Of a DNA stretch of 64,000 nucleotides, positions 1 to 8,399 are shown one piece after another. The position numbers were made by a program, and so were the translations under genes. The DNA comes from Planctomycetota bacterium (GTDB lineage: Bacteria > Planctomycetota > J058): NCBI GenBank assembly GCA_003695705.1, contig RFHU01000012.1, positions 1 to 64,000 of the forward strand. Reading direction: 5' to 3'. Numbering within the stretch: the stretch's first letter is position 1; each line of letters opens with the position of its first letter. A model generated the notes under the pieces. It searched no databases. It was not told the DNA's origin and saw only the letters and a list, made by a program, of their open reading frames with translations.

Positions 1-126
1 GCGCCCTTCTTCGCCGTCTGGCCGGCGCAGTCGCCGCAGTCCGCGCCCTTCTTCGCCGTCTGGCCGGCGCAGTCGCCGCAGTCCGCGCCCTTCTTCGCCG
101 TCTGGCCGGCGCAGTCGCCGCAGTCC
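1..126. repeat. 42-bp tandem repeat, 3 exact copies visible, truncated at window edge
   Basis: gcgcccttcttcgccgtctggccggcgcagtcgccgcagtcc repeated at 1-42, 43-84 and 85-126. Confidence 0.97.
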
Positions 127-260
127 TCCCTCGGAGCCTCGAGGTCGATGCGGCTCGGGTCGAAGCCCTTCTTGCCGCCGCAATCCTGCGCCGAGGCGAA
201 GGAGGCCGCGCCGGCGAGCAGCGCTGCGGAAACGGAAACGATGCGGAGTGCGTACTTCAT
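1..260 (-). CDS. Secreted Cys-rich tandem-repeat protein, partial at window edge (MKYALRIVSVSAALLAGAASFASAQDCGGKKGFDPSRIDLEAPRE[DCGDCAGQTAKKGA]n)
   Basis: Minus-strand frame open from ATG at 260 to the window edge; signal peptide; GAGGAAGAGGA upstream of ATG; 14-aa repeats with a CGDC motif. Not in the ORF track because it runs off the edge. Confidence 0.8.
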   Translation of the reverse strand, partial: MKYALRIVSVSAALLAGAASFASAQDCGGKKGFDPSRIDLEAPREDCGDCAGQTAKKGADCGDCAGQTAKKGADCGDCAGQTAKKG

Positions 261-365
261 GGGGTTCCTCTTCCTCGTTCGCGTGGTTGGGGCAGGCCCG
301 AGGAGCGCCCAGCCTACCCGCTCGGAACCCGATCGGGGGCGCCGGGCGCACGCCGGGGGTCTCCT

Positions 366-2072
366 CTAGGGAACGCGCACTTCGGCGCTCGCCGCGGGGA
401 CGGGCCTCCGGTCGGCCGCCTCGTAAGCCGAGCGAAAGAAACGGACTTCGGGGGTGTCCCAGGCGAAGAGCTCGTCGGCGTAGCGTGCGCCGAGGACCTG
501 GTAGAAGAGGGTGGCTTCGACGGTCAGGGGCCCCGCCCGCGCGGGGAGGTCCACGAAGTAGTCGACCGAGTCCTCTCCCGGGCGATGGTCGGGGTCGCCT
601 TCCGTCCCGCGCGGGGCCGTCTCCACCGCGGCCGGGTGCTCGGGCTTCCAGCCGACGGGGAGGAGGCGATTGTCCTTGAGGTAGGCGACCCCGCGCAGGA
701 GCAGGTAGGTCGGACGGCCTTCGGCGTCGGCCAGGACGGCCTCGTAGACGACCGCCTCCCGAGAGCTCGTCACCCGAGTCCGGTGAGCCAGCAGGCCGCC
801 CCCGCGGCGTTCGGTGGGGAGTGGTGTCCCCGCGTCGTCCACGATGCGGCCTTGGGCGTCGTGCTCTCCGGAGGCGAAGAGGACCTGCCCGGCGGCGTTC
901 CGGACGCGCAGGCGGAGCCAGGCTCGGCGCGTAGGGTGCCCGGTGGGGAACTTGTGGCCGGTGAGGTTCTCCACGCGCACCCGGACGTGGAGCCGGCGCT
1001 CGCTGCGCTCCACCACCCGCACCCAGAGGCGCGCGGTGCGCTGGCTGAGCTGCTCCCGCGCCAGGGCGATGGTCCGGTCGAAGGCCTCGCGGGGCGCGTT
1101 GGGGCGTAGGACGTCGGCGCGGTCGCGCAGAATGGCCGGCACCAGCGTGTTTCCGCCGATGAAGATGTGCTGGCCGACGGGGGAGCGTTCGGGGATCCGG
1201 AAGTCCCCGCCCATGGGGTTGCGGGCAATGCGCGTCTCGATGAGGCGTCCCTCCGCGTCCCGAACGGGCACGTGGCAGTCCTGGCAGCTCCGGGCCCGAT
1301 GGTCGAGGTCCTCGACCTCGTCGTTGTAGACCGAATTGCGCCACTCGAGGTAGGGGGTCTGCTCGGGGAGCACCGCGCCCGTCGGGCGCCCCTCCGCGTC
1401 GAGGGAATCGGTGAAGAGGGTGTGGCAGGTGGCGCAGAGGGCCGAGTCGCGCAGGTGCTCTCCCTGGACCGGTCGGAACCCCGAGTGGCGCACCATGGGC
1501 ATGGCGAAGGGGTCGGCGTGGGGCCCGAAGATCCGACGCCCCCGCCCCACCCGAAAGCCCCCGCCGAAGCTCTCCCGCGCGCCGAGGAGCTCGGGCTGCA
1601 CTTGATGGCAGAGGGTGCAGGAAACCCCGTCGAGCGCGAGTTGGCCGAGGTCGCTGTCTTCGCGGAGGAGGTCCAGGCCGGGAGCGGGCGCACCGGCCAA
1701 GCGGAGGGTCTCGCTGGCGAGGGGGGCATGGCAGCGCATGCACTTGGCCTCGATGGCCGCCTTCCGGGATGGGGTGGCGGCCACCTCGACCGACACGGCG
1801 GCGCGCCAGAGGGGATCGCGGGAGGCGTTGGCCATCATCGTCGAGCGCCACAGGTCGAAGGGGGCGATGGAGCGTCCCTCGGCGTCGCGCAGGCCGCGCG
1901 CCCGCGGCGAGCTGGCATGGCAAAGCGCACAGCGGCTGGAGGTGGCGAAGTGCTCCGCGTCCACGGTGCGGTGGGCGGGGAGGGGCGACGGTTCGGCGTC
2001 CTGGGCGCCGACCCAGGCTCCCGCCGTGCAGGCAACGGCCAGGGAGAGGACGAAGGGCAGCGGCGAGCGCAC
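366..2072 (-). CDS. Secreted multiheme cytochrome c family protein (5 CxxCH motifs)
   Basis: Signal peptide; CALCH, CMRCH, CTLCH, CATCH, CQDCH; GTG start preceded by GGGAGG. Confidence 0.85.
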   Translation of the reverse strand: MRSPLPFVLSLAVACTAGAWVGAQDAEPSPLPAHRTVDAEHFATSSRCALCHASSPRARGLRDAEGRSIAPFDLWRSTMMANASRDPLWRAAVSVEVAATPSRKAAIEAKCMRCHAPLASETLRLAGAPAPGLDLLREDSDLGQLALDGVSCTLCHQVQPELLGARESFGGGFRVGRGRRIFGPHADPFAMPMVRHSGFRPVQGEHLRDSALCATCHTLFTDSLDAEGRPTGAVLPEQTPYLEWRNSVYNDEVEDLDHRARSCQDCHVPVRDAEGRLIETRIARNPMGGDFRIPERSPVGQHIFIGGNTLVPAILRDRADVLRPNAPREAFDRTIALAREQLSQRTARLWVRVVERSERRLHVRVRVENLTGHKFPTGHPTRRAWLRLRVRNAAGQVLFASGEHDAQGRIVDDAGTPLPTERRGGGLLAHRTRVTSSREAVVYEAVLADAEGRPTYLLLRGVAYLKDNRLLPVGWKPEHPAAVETAPRGTEGDPDHRPGEDSVDYFVDLPARAGPLTVEATLFYQVLGARYADELFAWDTPEVRFFRSAYEAADRRPVPAASAEVRVP

Positions 2073-2122
2073 GAAGACCTCCCGGCGGGGGCGTAGGGAC
2101 CCGCCAGGGCGCGCATTCTACT

Positions 2123-2140
2123 CCCGGGCGCTGGCCCGGG
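2123..2140. terminator. Hairpin downstream of the kinase gene
   Basis: CCCGGGC-GCTG-GCCCGGG, perfect 7-bp stem, 32 nt past the stop at 2172. Confidence 0.4.
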
Positions 2141-2171
2141 CGGGCCGCGGCGCACGGGCTGCTCGGCTTCC

Positions 2172-4175
2172 TTAGGGGGAGCGGGCGACGCGAAAGCCGA
2201 TGAAGGGCGTCCAGGTGTCGGGGGCGGCGAACTCCCGCGCGGTGGTCGTGCAGGCGGAGAGCGGCTGCGCGTACGAACCGCCGCGAACCACCCGCGCGGG
2301 GGCTGGGGCGGGGTCCACGAGCGGCTCGTGCGCGGGCTCCGCCCTGTAGTAGGCACCGCCGTCCTCGACCCACTCGTAGACGTTGCCCGCCATGTCGAGG
2401 CAGCCGAAGGGGGAGGCGCCCGCCGGGTAGCGACCGACCGGCTGCGAACCCAAGGGGCCGTCCCCGCGGACACGGGCCCGGTCGGGAAGGGCGGCGTCTC
2501 CCCAGGGGAAACGCCGCCCGTCTCGACCGCGCGCGGCGTATTCCCACTGCGCCTCGCTCGGCAGGCGCAGCCCGGCCCAGGCGCAGTAGTCGCGCGCGTC
2601 CTTCCAGGACACCAGGACCACCGGGTGCTTCGGCGAGGTCGGGTAGGGAGGATCGAGGGGGGAATCGCGTCCCGCGTCGCGACAGTAGGCTGCGTACTGG
2701 GCGCGGGTGACCTCGTACTTGCCCAGGAAGAAGCCGTCCACCGAAACCCGGTGGGGAGGTGCTTCGAGGCGGCTCCGCCGGCTGCCCATGAGAAAGGTGC
2801 CGCCCGGGATCCACACCAGGACCGAGCCGTCTCGTTCGTTGAGGTACTCCCCCGGACTCGGACCCCAGCGGACGCCGGGCGGGAGGCGCGGGGGCCGCGC
2901 CGCGGGGGGGAGGGCGCGGAACCAGGCCGGCGCGCCCGTCTCTTTGGCCCGAGGAGAGCCGTCGGGGGCCTTCGTCGGCCCGGCGCGCCTCTGGGGCGTT
3001 CCGCGCGCGGGCGAGGGAGCCTCTTCGTCGGCCGAGGGGGAGGGTGCGGGCGGCGTGGGAGTCCGGGCGGCGACGCCGGACGCGGGGGCGGAGCCACCGG
3101 CGACGAGGGCGGCGACGAGGGCGACGAGGCCTGCGCCCCCAAGCAGGGCCAGGGCCGCGGCGGTTCGTCCGGAGCCCCACCGGCGACCCCGGCGACCGGC
3201 GTCCGCCTCGACCGGGAGGCCGCCGGCCAGCCAGGCGTCGAGGGCCGCCGCGAAGGCGTCGCCGTCCGGGTAGCGCTCGGCCGGCTCGCGAGCCAGGGCG
3301 CGCAGGCAAACGGCCTCGAGGCCGGGAGGCACTCGGGGAAGGATCGCGTGCGGTGGTGTCGGCGACTGGGTGCGGACCGCCTCCGCCAACTCGAGGAGGC
3401 TGCTGGCGGGGAAAGGCGGCCGCCCGCAGAGGAGCCGGTAGAGGAGGACCCCGAGGGCCCACACGTCGGTCGCCGGGCTGACCTCGCCTGCGGAGAACTG
3501 CTCGGGTGCCATCGCACGGGGGGTCCCGACCAGGTCCCCCGTGCGGGTGAGGTCGTCGAGGCCGGTTGCGCGCGCGAGGCCGAAGTCCGTCACGCGGACG
3601 CGACCGTCGCCGTCGACCAAGACGTTCTCCGACTTCACGTCGCGATGCACCACCCCGCGCCGATGCGCGTGGCCGAGGGCGCGGGCCGCGTCGCGCAGCC
3701 ACTCGACGCCCCGACCCAGGGAAGCGTGGGCGCAGGCCTCGAGCAGGGGGCGGGCGCCCGGAACGAGCTCGTAGACGAGGAAGGGCACAGCGCCGGCCCA
3801 GCCGAAGTCGTGCACCGCGACGATGGCCGGGTGCCGGAGGGCGGCGGCGACCTGCCCCTCGCGCCGGAAACGCCGCAGCACGGCCTCGTCCGCCCGCGGC
3901 AGGCGGTCGAGGCGCTTCAAGGCCACCTGGCGACCGAGTCGCGGGTCGAAGGCGCGGTGGACGGTCCCGGCTCCGCCCCGTCCGAGGACCTCGAGCAGGA
4001 CGTAGCCCGAGACCCACCGACCGGGCGCCCACCCAGACTCGGGCGTGGGGCACGGCGTCTCCGCCGCCGCGGCACCCTCCCCGCTGGGGATAGCGGAGAG
4101 GCACCACTCCGCCGACGCGGAGCCGTGGGCGTCGTCGAAGGGTTCCGGGCCCTCTGGGTTGCCCGCGTTCGCCAC
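2172..4175 (-). CDS. Ser/Thr protein kinase with TM segment and C-terminal SUMF1/FGE-sulfatase-like domain
   Basis: VALK, HRDVKSEN, DFGLA; C-terminal GGTFLMGS...WEYAARG...GNVYEWVEDGG...RGGSY...GFRVARS. Proposed GTG start at 4175 (VANAGNPEG) with AAGGAG 9 nt upstream; the upstream extension in the ORF track is probably non-coding. Confidence 0.9.
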   Translation of the reverse strand: MANAGNPEGPEPFDDAHGSASAEWCLSAIPSGEGAAAAETPCPTPESGWAPGRWVSGYVLLEVLGRGGAGTVHRAFDPRLGRQVALKRLDRLPRADEAVLRRFRREGQVAAALRHPAIVAVHDFGWAGAVPFLVYELVPGARPLLEACAHASLGRGVEWLRDAARALGHAHRRGVVHRDVKSENVLVDGDGRVRVTDFGLARATGLDDLTRTGDLVGTPRAMAPEQFSAGEVSPATDVWALGVLLYRLLCGRPPFPASSLLELAEAVRTQSPTPPHAILPRVPPGLEAVCLRALAREPAERYPDGDAFAAALDAWLAGGLPVEADAGRRGRRWGSGRTAAALALLGGAGLVALVAALVAGGSAPASGVAARTPTPPAPSPSADEEAPSPARGTPQRRAGPTKAPDGSPRAKETGAPAWFRALPPAARPPRLPPGVRWGPSPGEYLNERDGSVLVWIPGGTFLMGSRRSRLEAPPHRVSVDGFFLGKYEVTRAQYAAYCRDAGRDSPLDPPYPTSPKHPVVLVSWKDARDYCAWAGLRLPSEAQWEYAARGRDGRRFPWGDAALPDRARVRGDGPLGSQPVGRYPAGASPFGCLDMAGNVYEWVEDGGAYYRAEPAHEPLVDPAPAPARVVRGGSYAQPLSACTTTAREFAAPDTWTPFIGFRVARSP

Positions 4176-4359
4176 GCCGTCAGTCTCCTTCCCCCGGGAG
4201 CGACGCACAAGCCGCCGACGGTGGGGAACGACGGAATAAGGGCGGAATCGGCCGCGCGAAGGCGAGCCCCAAGTGCTTGTTCGCGAGCCCCTTGGGCTCG
4301 CTCCCCCGCGGGCACGCGCCTCGCTCCCAAGGCCCTCCGTCCTGCGAGAGGAGCGCGCG

Positions 4360-6600
4360 ATGCATCCGGGCCGGTTCTTCCTTTCCTCTTTCCTCTGGGC
4401 CGTTGCCGTCGCCGCGGTCGCGGCGCCGGGCTGCGGCGGACACGGCCGCTCGTCCGCGCGCGGCTCTGCGTCGGGCGGCAGCACCGCGACGCCGCCCCCC
4501 GGCGGGGGCGCGCCCGCCGGCGCCGTCGCCTTGCGCCTGCGCGACGGCCCCGCGCAGCCCGCCGACCGCCGCGTGCAGGCCCCCGCCGCGGGGGTGGTGG
4601 TCGGGCAGGTACGCGTCGAGGCCAGCGCCTCCTTGACCGTCGAAGCCGTCGCGGCCGCCGCCGACGGGACCATCGATGAATCCACCGGCCTCGGCGACAC
4701 CCGCCTCTACCGCGACGTCGACGGAGACGGCGCCTTGGGCCCCAACGACCTGCCCCTGGGGACGGGACAGGCAGTGTCGCGAGACAACGGGATGGTCACC
4801 TTCCGCGGGCTCGGGCTCCGCGTGGACCCCGCCGCCCCCGTCGACCTCCTCCTCGCCACCGAGGTCCGCGGCGCCGCCCGGGTCGGCGACACGGTGAGCT
4901 TCCGCGTCGAGGGGTGGCGAGCCGAGGCCCGCGACCCCTCGGGCCAGCTCGTGCGCGGGGAGGCGGGCGCCGAGCTGGGCGCGGCGCGGGTCGTGGGAGG
5001 AGACCCGCCGCGCGACCTCTCGGTGTCGCTGGCGCCCACGAGCCCGAGCAGCCCCTTGTCCGTCGCGGCCGACGCGCGCGACGTGCCCGCCGTGGCCTTG
5101 CGCTTCGAGAGCGCCCTCGGCGGCCTGGACCTGCAAGGACTCACCTTTGCCCTGCGCGGCAGCGGCGACGACGCCCGCGACCTGCTCGAGGCACGCCTGG
5201 TGCTCGACGCCAACCGCAACGGGGCCATCGACGCCGGCGAGCGCGTGCTCGCACGCGGAGTGCCCGACGCGGACGACGGCCGCCTGGCCTTCGCCTTCGG
5301 CGGACAGCGCCTCGCTGCCGGTGGAAGCCTGGACCTCGTGGTGGGGCTCCGCTTGGCGGGGACCGCCGCGGCGGGGGCCAAGTTCTCGCTGGCCCTCGAC
5401 GCCGCCGGCGTCACGGCCCACAACCACACCGGCAACGGCGGGGTCTCCGTCCGGCTCGCGGCGACGCCCCTGCGCGGGGCGACCCTCCGCGTGGGAAGAA
5501 CCGCCGACGCACTACTGGCGCGCGCCGCGGGCGACCCGGCGCGCATCGCCGGCGCCGGCGAGCATCTCTCCTTGGCCTTGACCCTCCGCGCGGGGGGCGC
5601 GCCGGCGCAAGTCGACGCGCTCACCGTGCATGCGCGCGGCGACCTCGACGACGCTCGGGAAGTGGGCGGGGTCTCCCTCTACGACGACGCCGACGGCGAC
5701 GGGCGCTTTGTGCCGGGGAGCGACGCGCTCCTGAGCGGCCCCGCGCGCTTCGCGCGCGACGATGGCCAAGTCCACTTCGCCCTCGCCAGCCCCCTCGACG
5801 TGCCCGCGGGTACCGCCCGCACCCTGCTCGTCGTGGTCGAGTTCCCGGCCGGTCTCGCGCCGGGCAAGGGCTTCGCCCTCGTCGTGGACCCGGCCGCCGG
5901 CGACCTCAGCACGAACGCCACGGTTGCGCCCGTTCCCTTGCAGGTGGGCACCTTGCTCGTGACCGGCTCCGGGCGGACGGCCCTCGTGCAGCCCGACCCC
6001 GCCCTGGGCAAGGACGCCTACGTGCGCGGCGAGGGCCTCTACCTCAACGACAACTTCGGCCGGCACGGCCTGGCGGTGGGCGACCGCCCGAGCGGCCAAC
6101 TCGGCGAGCGGCAGAGCTACATCGAGCTCCCGCTCCCCGCCCTGCCGGCCGGAGCGACGCCCGCCCGCGCCTACCTCGCCCTTTACGTCACCGGCACCGG
6201 AGGGCTCACGGGGCCCTTCCTCGACGTGCAGGCGCACCGCGTGATCGACTCGCCCGGGGGGCGGACGCCCTGGATCGAAGGACGCGGCGGCTTCGACGCC
6301 TCGGCGGACGGCATTTGCTACGACGGGACCATCCAGGGGACCGGACGCCCGGAGCTCAGCCGCCCCGACGTGGACCCCACGGCCTTGGACGAAGTGCGCG
6401 TGGCCGCGGGAAGCGAGGGGAACTGGGTCCTCTTCGACGTCACCGCCGCCGTGCGCCGCTGGGCGAACGGCAGCGCGCCCAACTTCGGCCTGCGCCTGCG
6501 CGACAAGGACTTCGCCACCCACGACGACGGCGCGGTCTCCTTTGCCTCGAGCGACGACCCCTGGGCGCGACGGCGGCCCATCCTCATCGTCGAGCACTGA
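4360..6600 (+). CDS. Large secreted protein or lipoprotein with three DxDxDG-type segments and a C-terminal DNRLRE/CBM96-like domain
   Basis: MHPGRFFLSSFLWAVAVAAVAAPGC signal/lipobox; YRDVDGDGALGPNDL, LDANRNGAIDAGE, YDDADGDGRFVPGSD; C-term RQSYIELPLPALPAGATPARAYLALYV...VTAAVRRWANG. Start moved from 4273 to the ATG at 4360 (GAGAGGAG upstream). Confidence 0.75.
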   Translation: MHPGRFFLSSFLWAVAVAAVAAPGCGGHGRSSARGSASGGSTATPPPGGGAPAGAVALRLRDGPAQPADRRVQAPAAGVVVGQVRVEASASLTVEAVAAAADGTIDESTGLGDTRLYRDVDGDGALGPNDLPLGTGQAVSRDNGMVTFRGLGLRVDPAAPVDLLLATEVRGAARVGDTVSFRVEGWRAEARDPSGQLVRGEAGAELGAARVVGGDPPRDLSVSLAPTSPSSPLSVAADARDVPAVALRFESALGGLDLQGLTFALRGSGDDARDLLEARLVLDANRNGAIDAGERVLARGVPDADDGRLAFAFGGQRLAAGGSLDLVVGLRLAGTAAAGAKFSLALDAAGVTAHNHTGNGGVSVRLAATPLRGATLRVGRTADALLARAAGDPARIAGAGEHLSLALTLRAGGAPAQVDALTVHARGDLDDAREVGGVSLYDDADGDGRFVPGSDALLSGPARFARDDGQVHFALASPLDVPAGTARTLLVVVEFPAGLAPGKGFALVVDPAAGDLSTNATVAPVPLQVGTLLVTGSGRTALVQPDPALGKDAYVRGEGLYLNDNFGRHGLAVGDRPSGQLGERQSYIELPLPALPAGATPARAYLALYVTGTGGLTGPFLDVQAHRVIDSPGGRTPWIEGRGGFDASADGICYDGTIQGTGRPELSRPDVDPTALDEVRVAAGSEGNWVLFDVTAAVRRWANGSAPNFGLRLRDKDFATHDDGAVSFASSDDPWARRRPILIVEH

Positions 6601-6655
6601 CCGCCGCGGGAGGGACGGCGCGAAGTCGGTCGCGGGTCGCCTTCGTCGAGCCGCC

Positions 6656-6902
6656 CTCGGGCGCTCTGGACCGCTCCGCAGCGCCCGAGCCTTCCACCAC
6701 GAACCGCTGCTCTCGAAGGGCGGAGGTGCGCGCGGTGCGCGCCTCCGCCCTTCGTTTCGCCGTGCGCTCGCCGTTCACGGCGGTTCGCTCCGTGCCCTTC
6801 CCCTGGGTCCCACGCGAACCGCGCACTCCGTGCGTGCGCCCGGCTTGCCCGAGCGGGCGGGCACGACGTGCACAGCGGACCTCTGGATCCGGAGGTCCGC
6901 TG
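6656..6902. repeat. Cluster of four strong inverted repeats in one intergenic region
   Basis: 6656-6665/6680-6689 (10 bp), 6714-6726/6742-6754 (13 bp plus inner stem), 6781-6788/6814-6821 (8 bp), 6873-6883/6892-6902 (11 bp), all perfect arms. Confidence 0.85.
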
Positions 6903-6984
6903 AAACCGACCGAGACGCGAAGCAGCCGGGCGGTTCGACGCGAGCGCGTGGTCCTCCCCTTGCGTTCAGGGCGCCCGACCAAAG

Positions 6985-7407
6985 ATGCCCCAGGATCGTC
7001 CTTCGCGCTCCTCGCCTCGGCTGCTTCGCTGCAGCGCTCGCCCTTGCCGGCTGCGGCAGCGGATCCTCGGGAAGCGGAGGCGGACGGGTCGCCCCCGGCG
7101 GGGGCGGCGACCGCCCCAGCACGTTCCACGGCTCCGTGTTCCCGGTGGTGCGCAACACCGGCGCCAAGGCGGCCTGCCAGGGCGGCGGCGCCGGTGGCTT
7201 CGCCTTCGACGGCTCGAACGAGGACGCGGCCTACCGGGCGACCGTCGCCTACGCGGACCGGAGCGACCCGCCGGCTTCGCTCGTCCTCCGCAAGCCCGCG
7301 GAAGACGGCGTCCGCCACGGCGGCGGCGTGGTCCCCTGCACGAAAAGAACAACGCCAACTACGAGCTGCTCCTGCGCTGGATCCAGGGCGGCCTGACGCA
7401 GCGCTGA
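6985..7407 (+). pseudogene. Small lipoprotein resembling the 'VFPVV...GGFAFDG...DPPASLVLRKP...HGGG...LLLRWIQGG' family, reading frame disrupted
   Basis: Signal/lipobox CFAAALALAGCG and body are in the frame of the 6542 ORF; C-terminus NNANYELLLRWIQGGLTQR* is in the frame of the 6985 ORF; frame switch near C-run 7333-7336. Confidence 0.6.
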
Positions 7408-7448
7408 GCGGGGGGCAGTTCGCGGCGCCCGGCGCTCGGGCTAGGGCT

Positions 7449-7485
7449 CCCCGGCTCGGCGGCGACGGGTCGCCCCGAGCCGGGG
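7449..7485. terminator. Bidirectional terminator-like hairpin between convergent genes
   Basis: CCCCGGCTCG GC GGCGAC GG GTCGCC C CGAGCCGGGG. Confidence 0.6.
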
Positions 7486-7550
7486 CGGCCGGCATCCCGA
7501 GCCCGCGCACGGCGCAGCCTCCGCCCTGGAGGCACGCCGCGGGGCCGCGC

Positions 7551-8387
7551 TCAGGAGGCGTCGGTCAGCTCGGCCACGGCTCGCTTCGCCTCTTCGACCT
7601 GGGCGATGAATTCCTGGCGGGTCTTCTCCAGGCGGGCGAGGTGGTCCTGCAGGCGGGCGTGGCTGCGTTCGAGCTGGCGCAGCTCGTCCTCGAGCGACTC
7701 CTTGCGCCCGAGGGCTCGGTCGTGCTGCGCGCGGAGCTCGGCCACGGCGTCGCTCCCCTCCTGGGCGGCGGCATCGAGGCTGCGCCGCTCCTCTTGCAGC
7801 CGATCGCGCTCGCCGCGGAGCTGGGCAACACGCTCGCCCATGGACCGGTTGTAGGCGGCCAGCCTCCGCACCTCCGCCTCGAGCTCGTCCTGCTGCTCGC
7901 CCAGATGACGCCCCTCGGCAGCGAGGCGCTCGGTCTCGCGGGCCAGGGCCTCGTTGCGCTCGATGAGGGCCCGCACCTGGCGCGCCGCTTCCTGGAGCCG
8001 ACCCAGGGCCTCGTCGAGGCCGCGCGTGGCGCCCACCTGCAGCTCGGCGATGCGCGCGTTCTCCTCGCCGAGGACGTCGTCGAGGAGCTGTCGCGAAGCG
8101 GTGAAGCGTTCGGCGAGCTGCGCCGCCGAGGGACCCTGCGGGGGACGCGGACGCGGCGGGACCTTGGCCTCGCCGGCCCGCCCTGCGCCGCCTTGCGAGG
8201 GACGCGCCTGCGGGCCCGAGGGCGGCTTGCTGCGCGGGCGGACCGGTCGACCCTGCGGCGGGTTGCGCACGCGCCCGCCGCCGGAAGGCGGTGAGCCGCG
8301 GCGCCCGCCGTCGCCGCTCGGCGCGGGCGGACGCCGCTTCGGGTCGTCCGAAGACCGGTCGGGCGCTGGTTGGGATGCTTCGGCCAT
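7551..8387 (-). CDS. Coiled-coil protein with Pro/Arg-rich N-terminus
   Basis: Heptad-like LARETERLAAEGRHLGEQQDELEAEVRRL...; ATG start at 8387. Confidence 0.75.
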   Translation of the reverse strand: MAEASQPAPDRSSDDPKRRPPAPSGDGGRRGSPPSGGGRVRNPPQGRPVRPRSKPPSGPQARPSQGGAGRAGEAKVPPRPRPPQGPSAAQLAERFTASRQLLDDVLGEENARIAELQVGATRGLDEALGRLQEAARQVRALIERNEALARETERLAAEGRHLGEQQDELEAEVRRLAAYNRSMGERVAQLRGERDRLQEERRSLDAAAQEGSDAVAELRAQHDRALGRKESLEDELRQLERSHARLQDHLARLEKTRQEFIAQVEEAKRAVAELTDAS

Positions 8388-8399
8388 CGCGGCCTCCCC

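Noticed and set aside
1-126. CRISPR-like direct repeats
   Set aside because: Repeats are directly adjacent with no spacers and translate into an in-frame 14-aa repeat on the minus strand
2172-4700. Kinase start at 4700
   Set aside because: Upstream segment is antisense to the 4360-6600 gene; GTG 4175 has AAGGAG at good spacing
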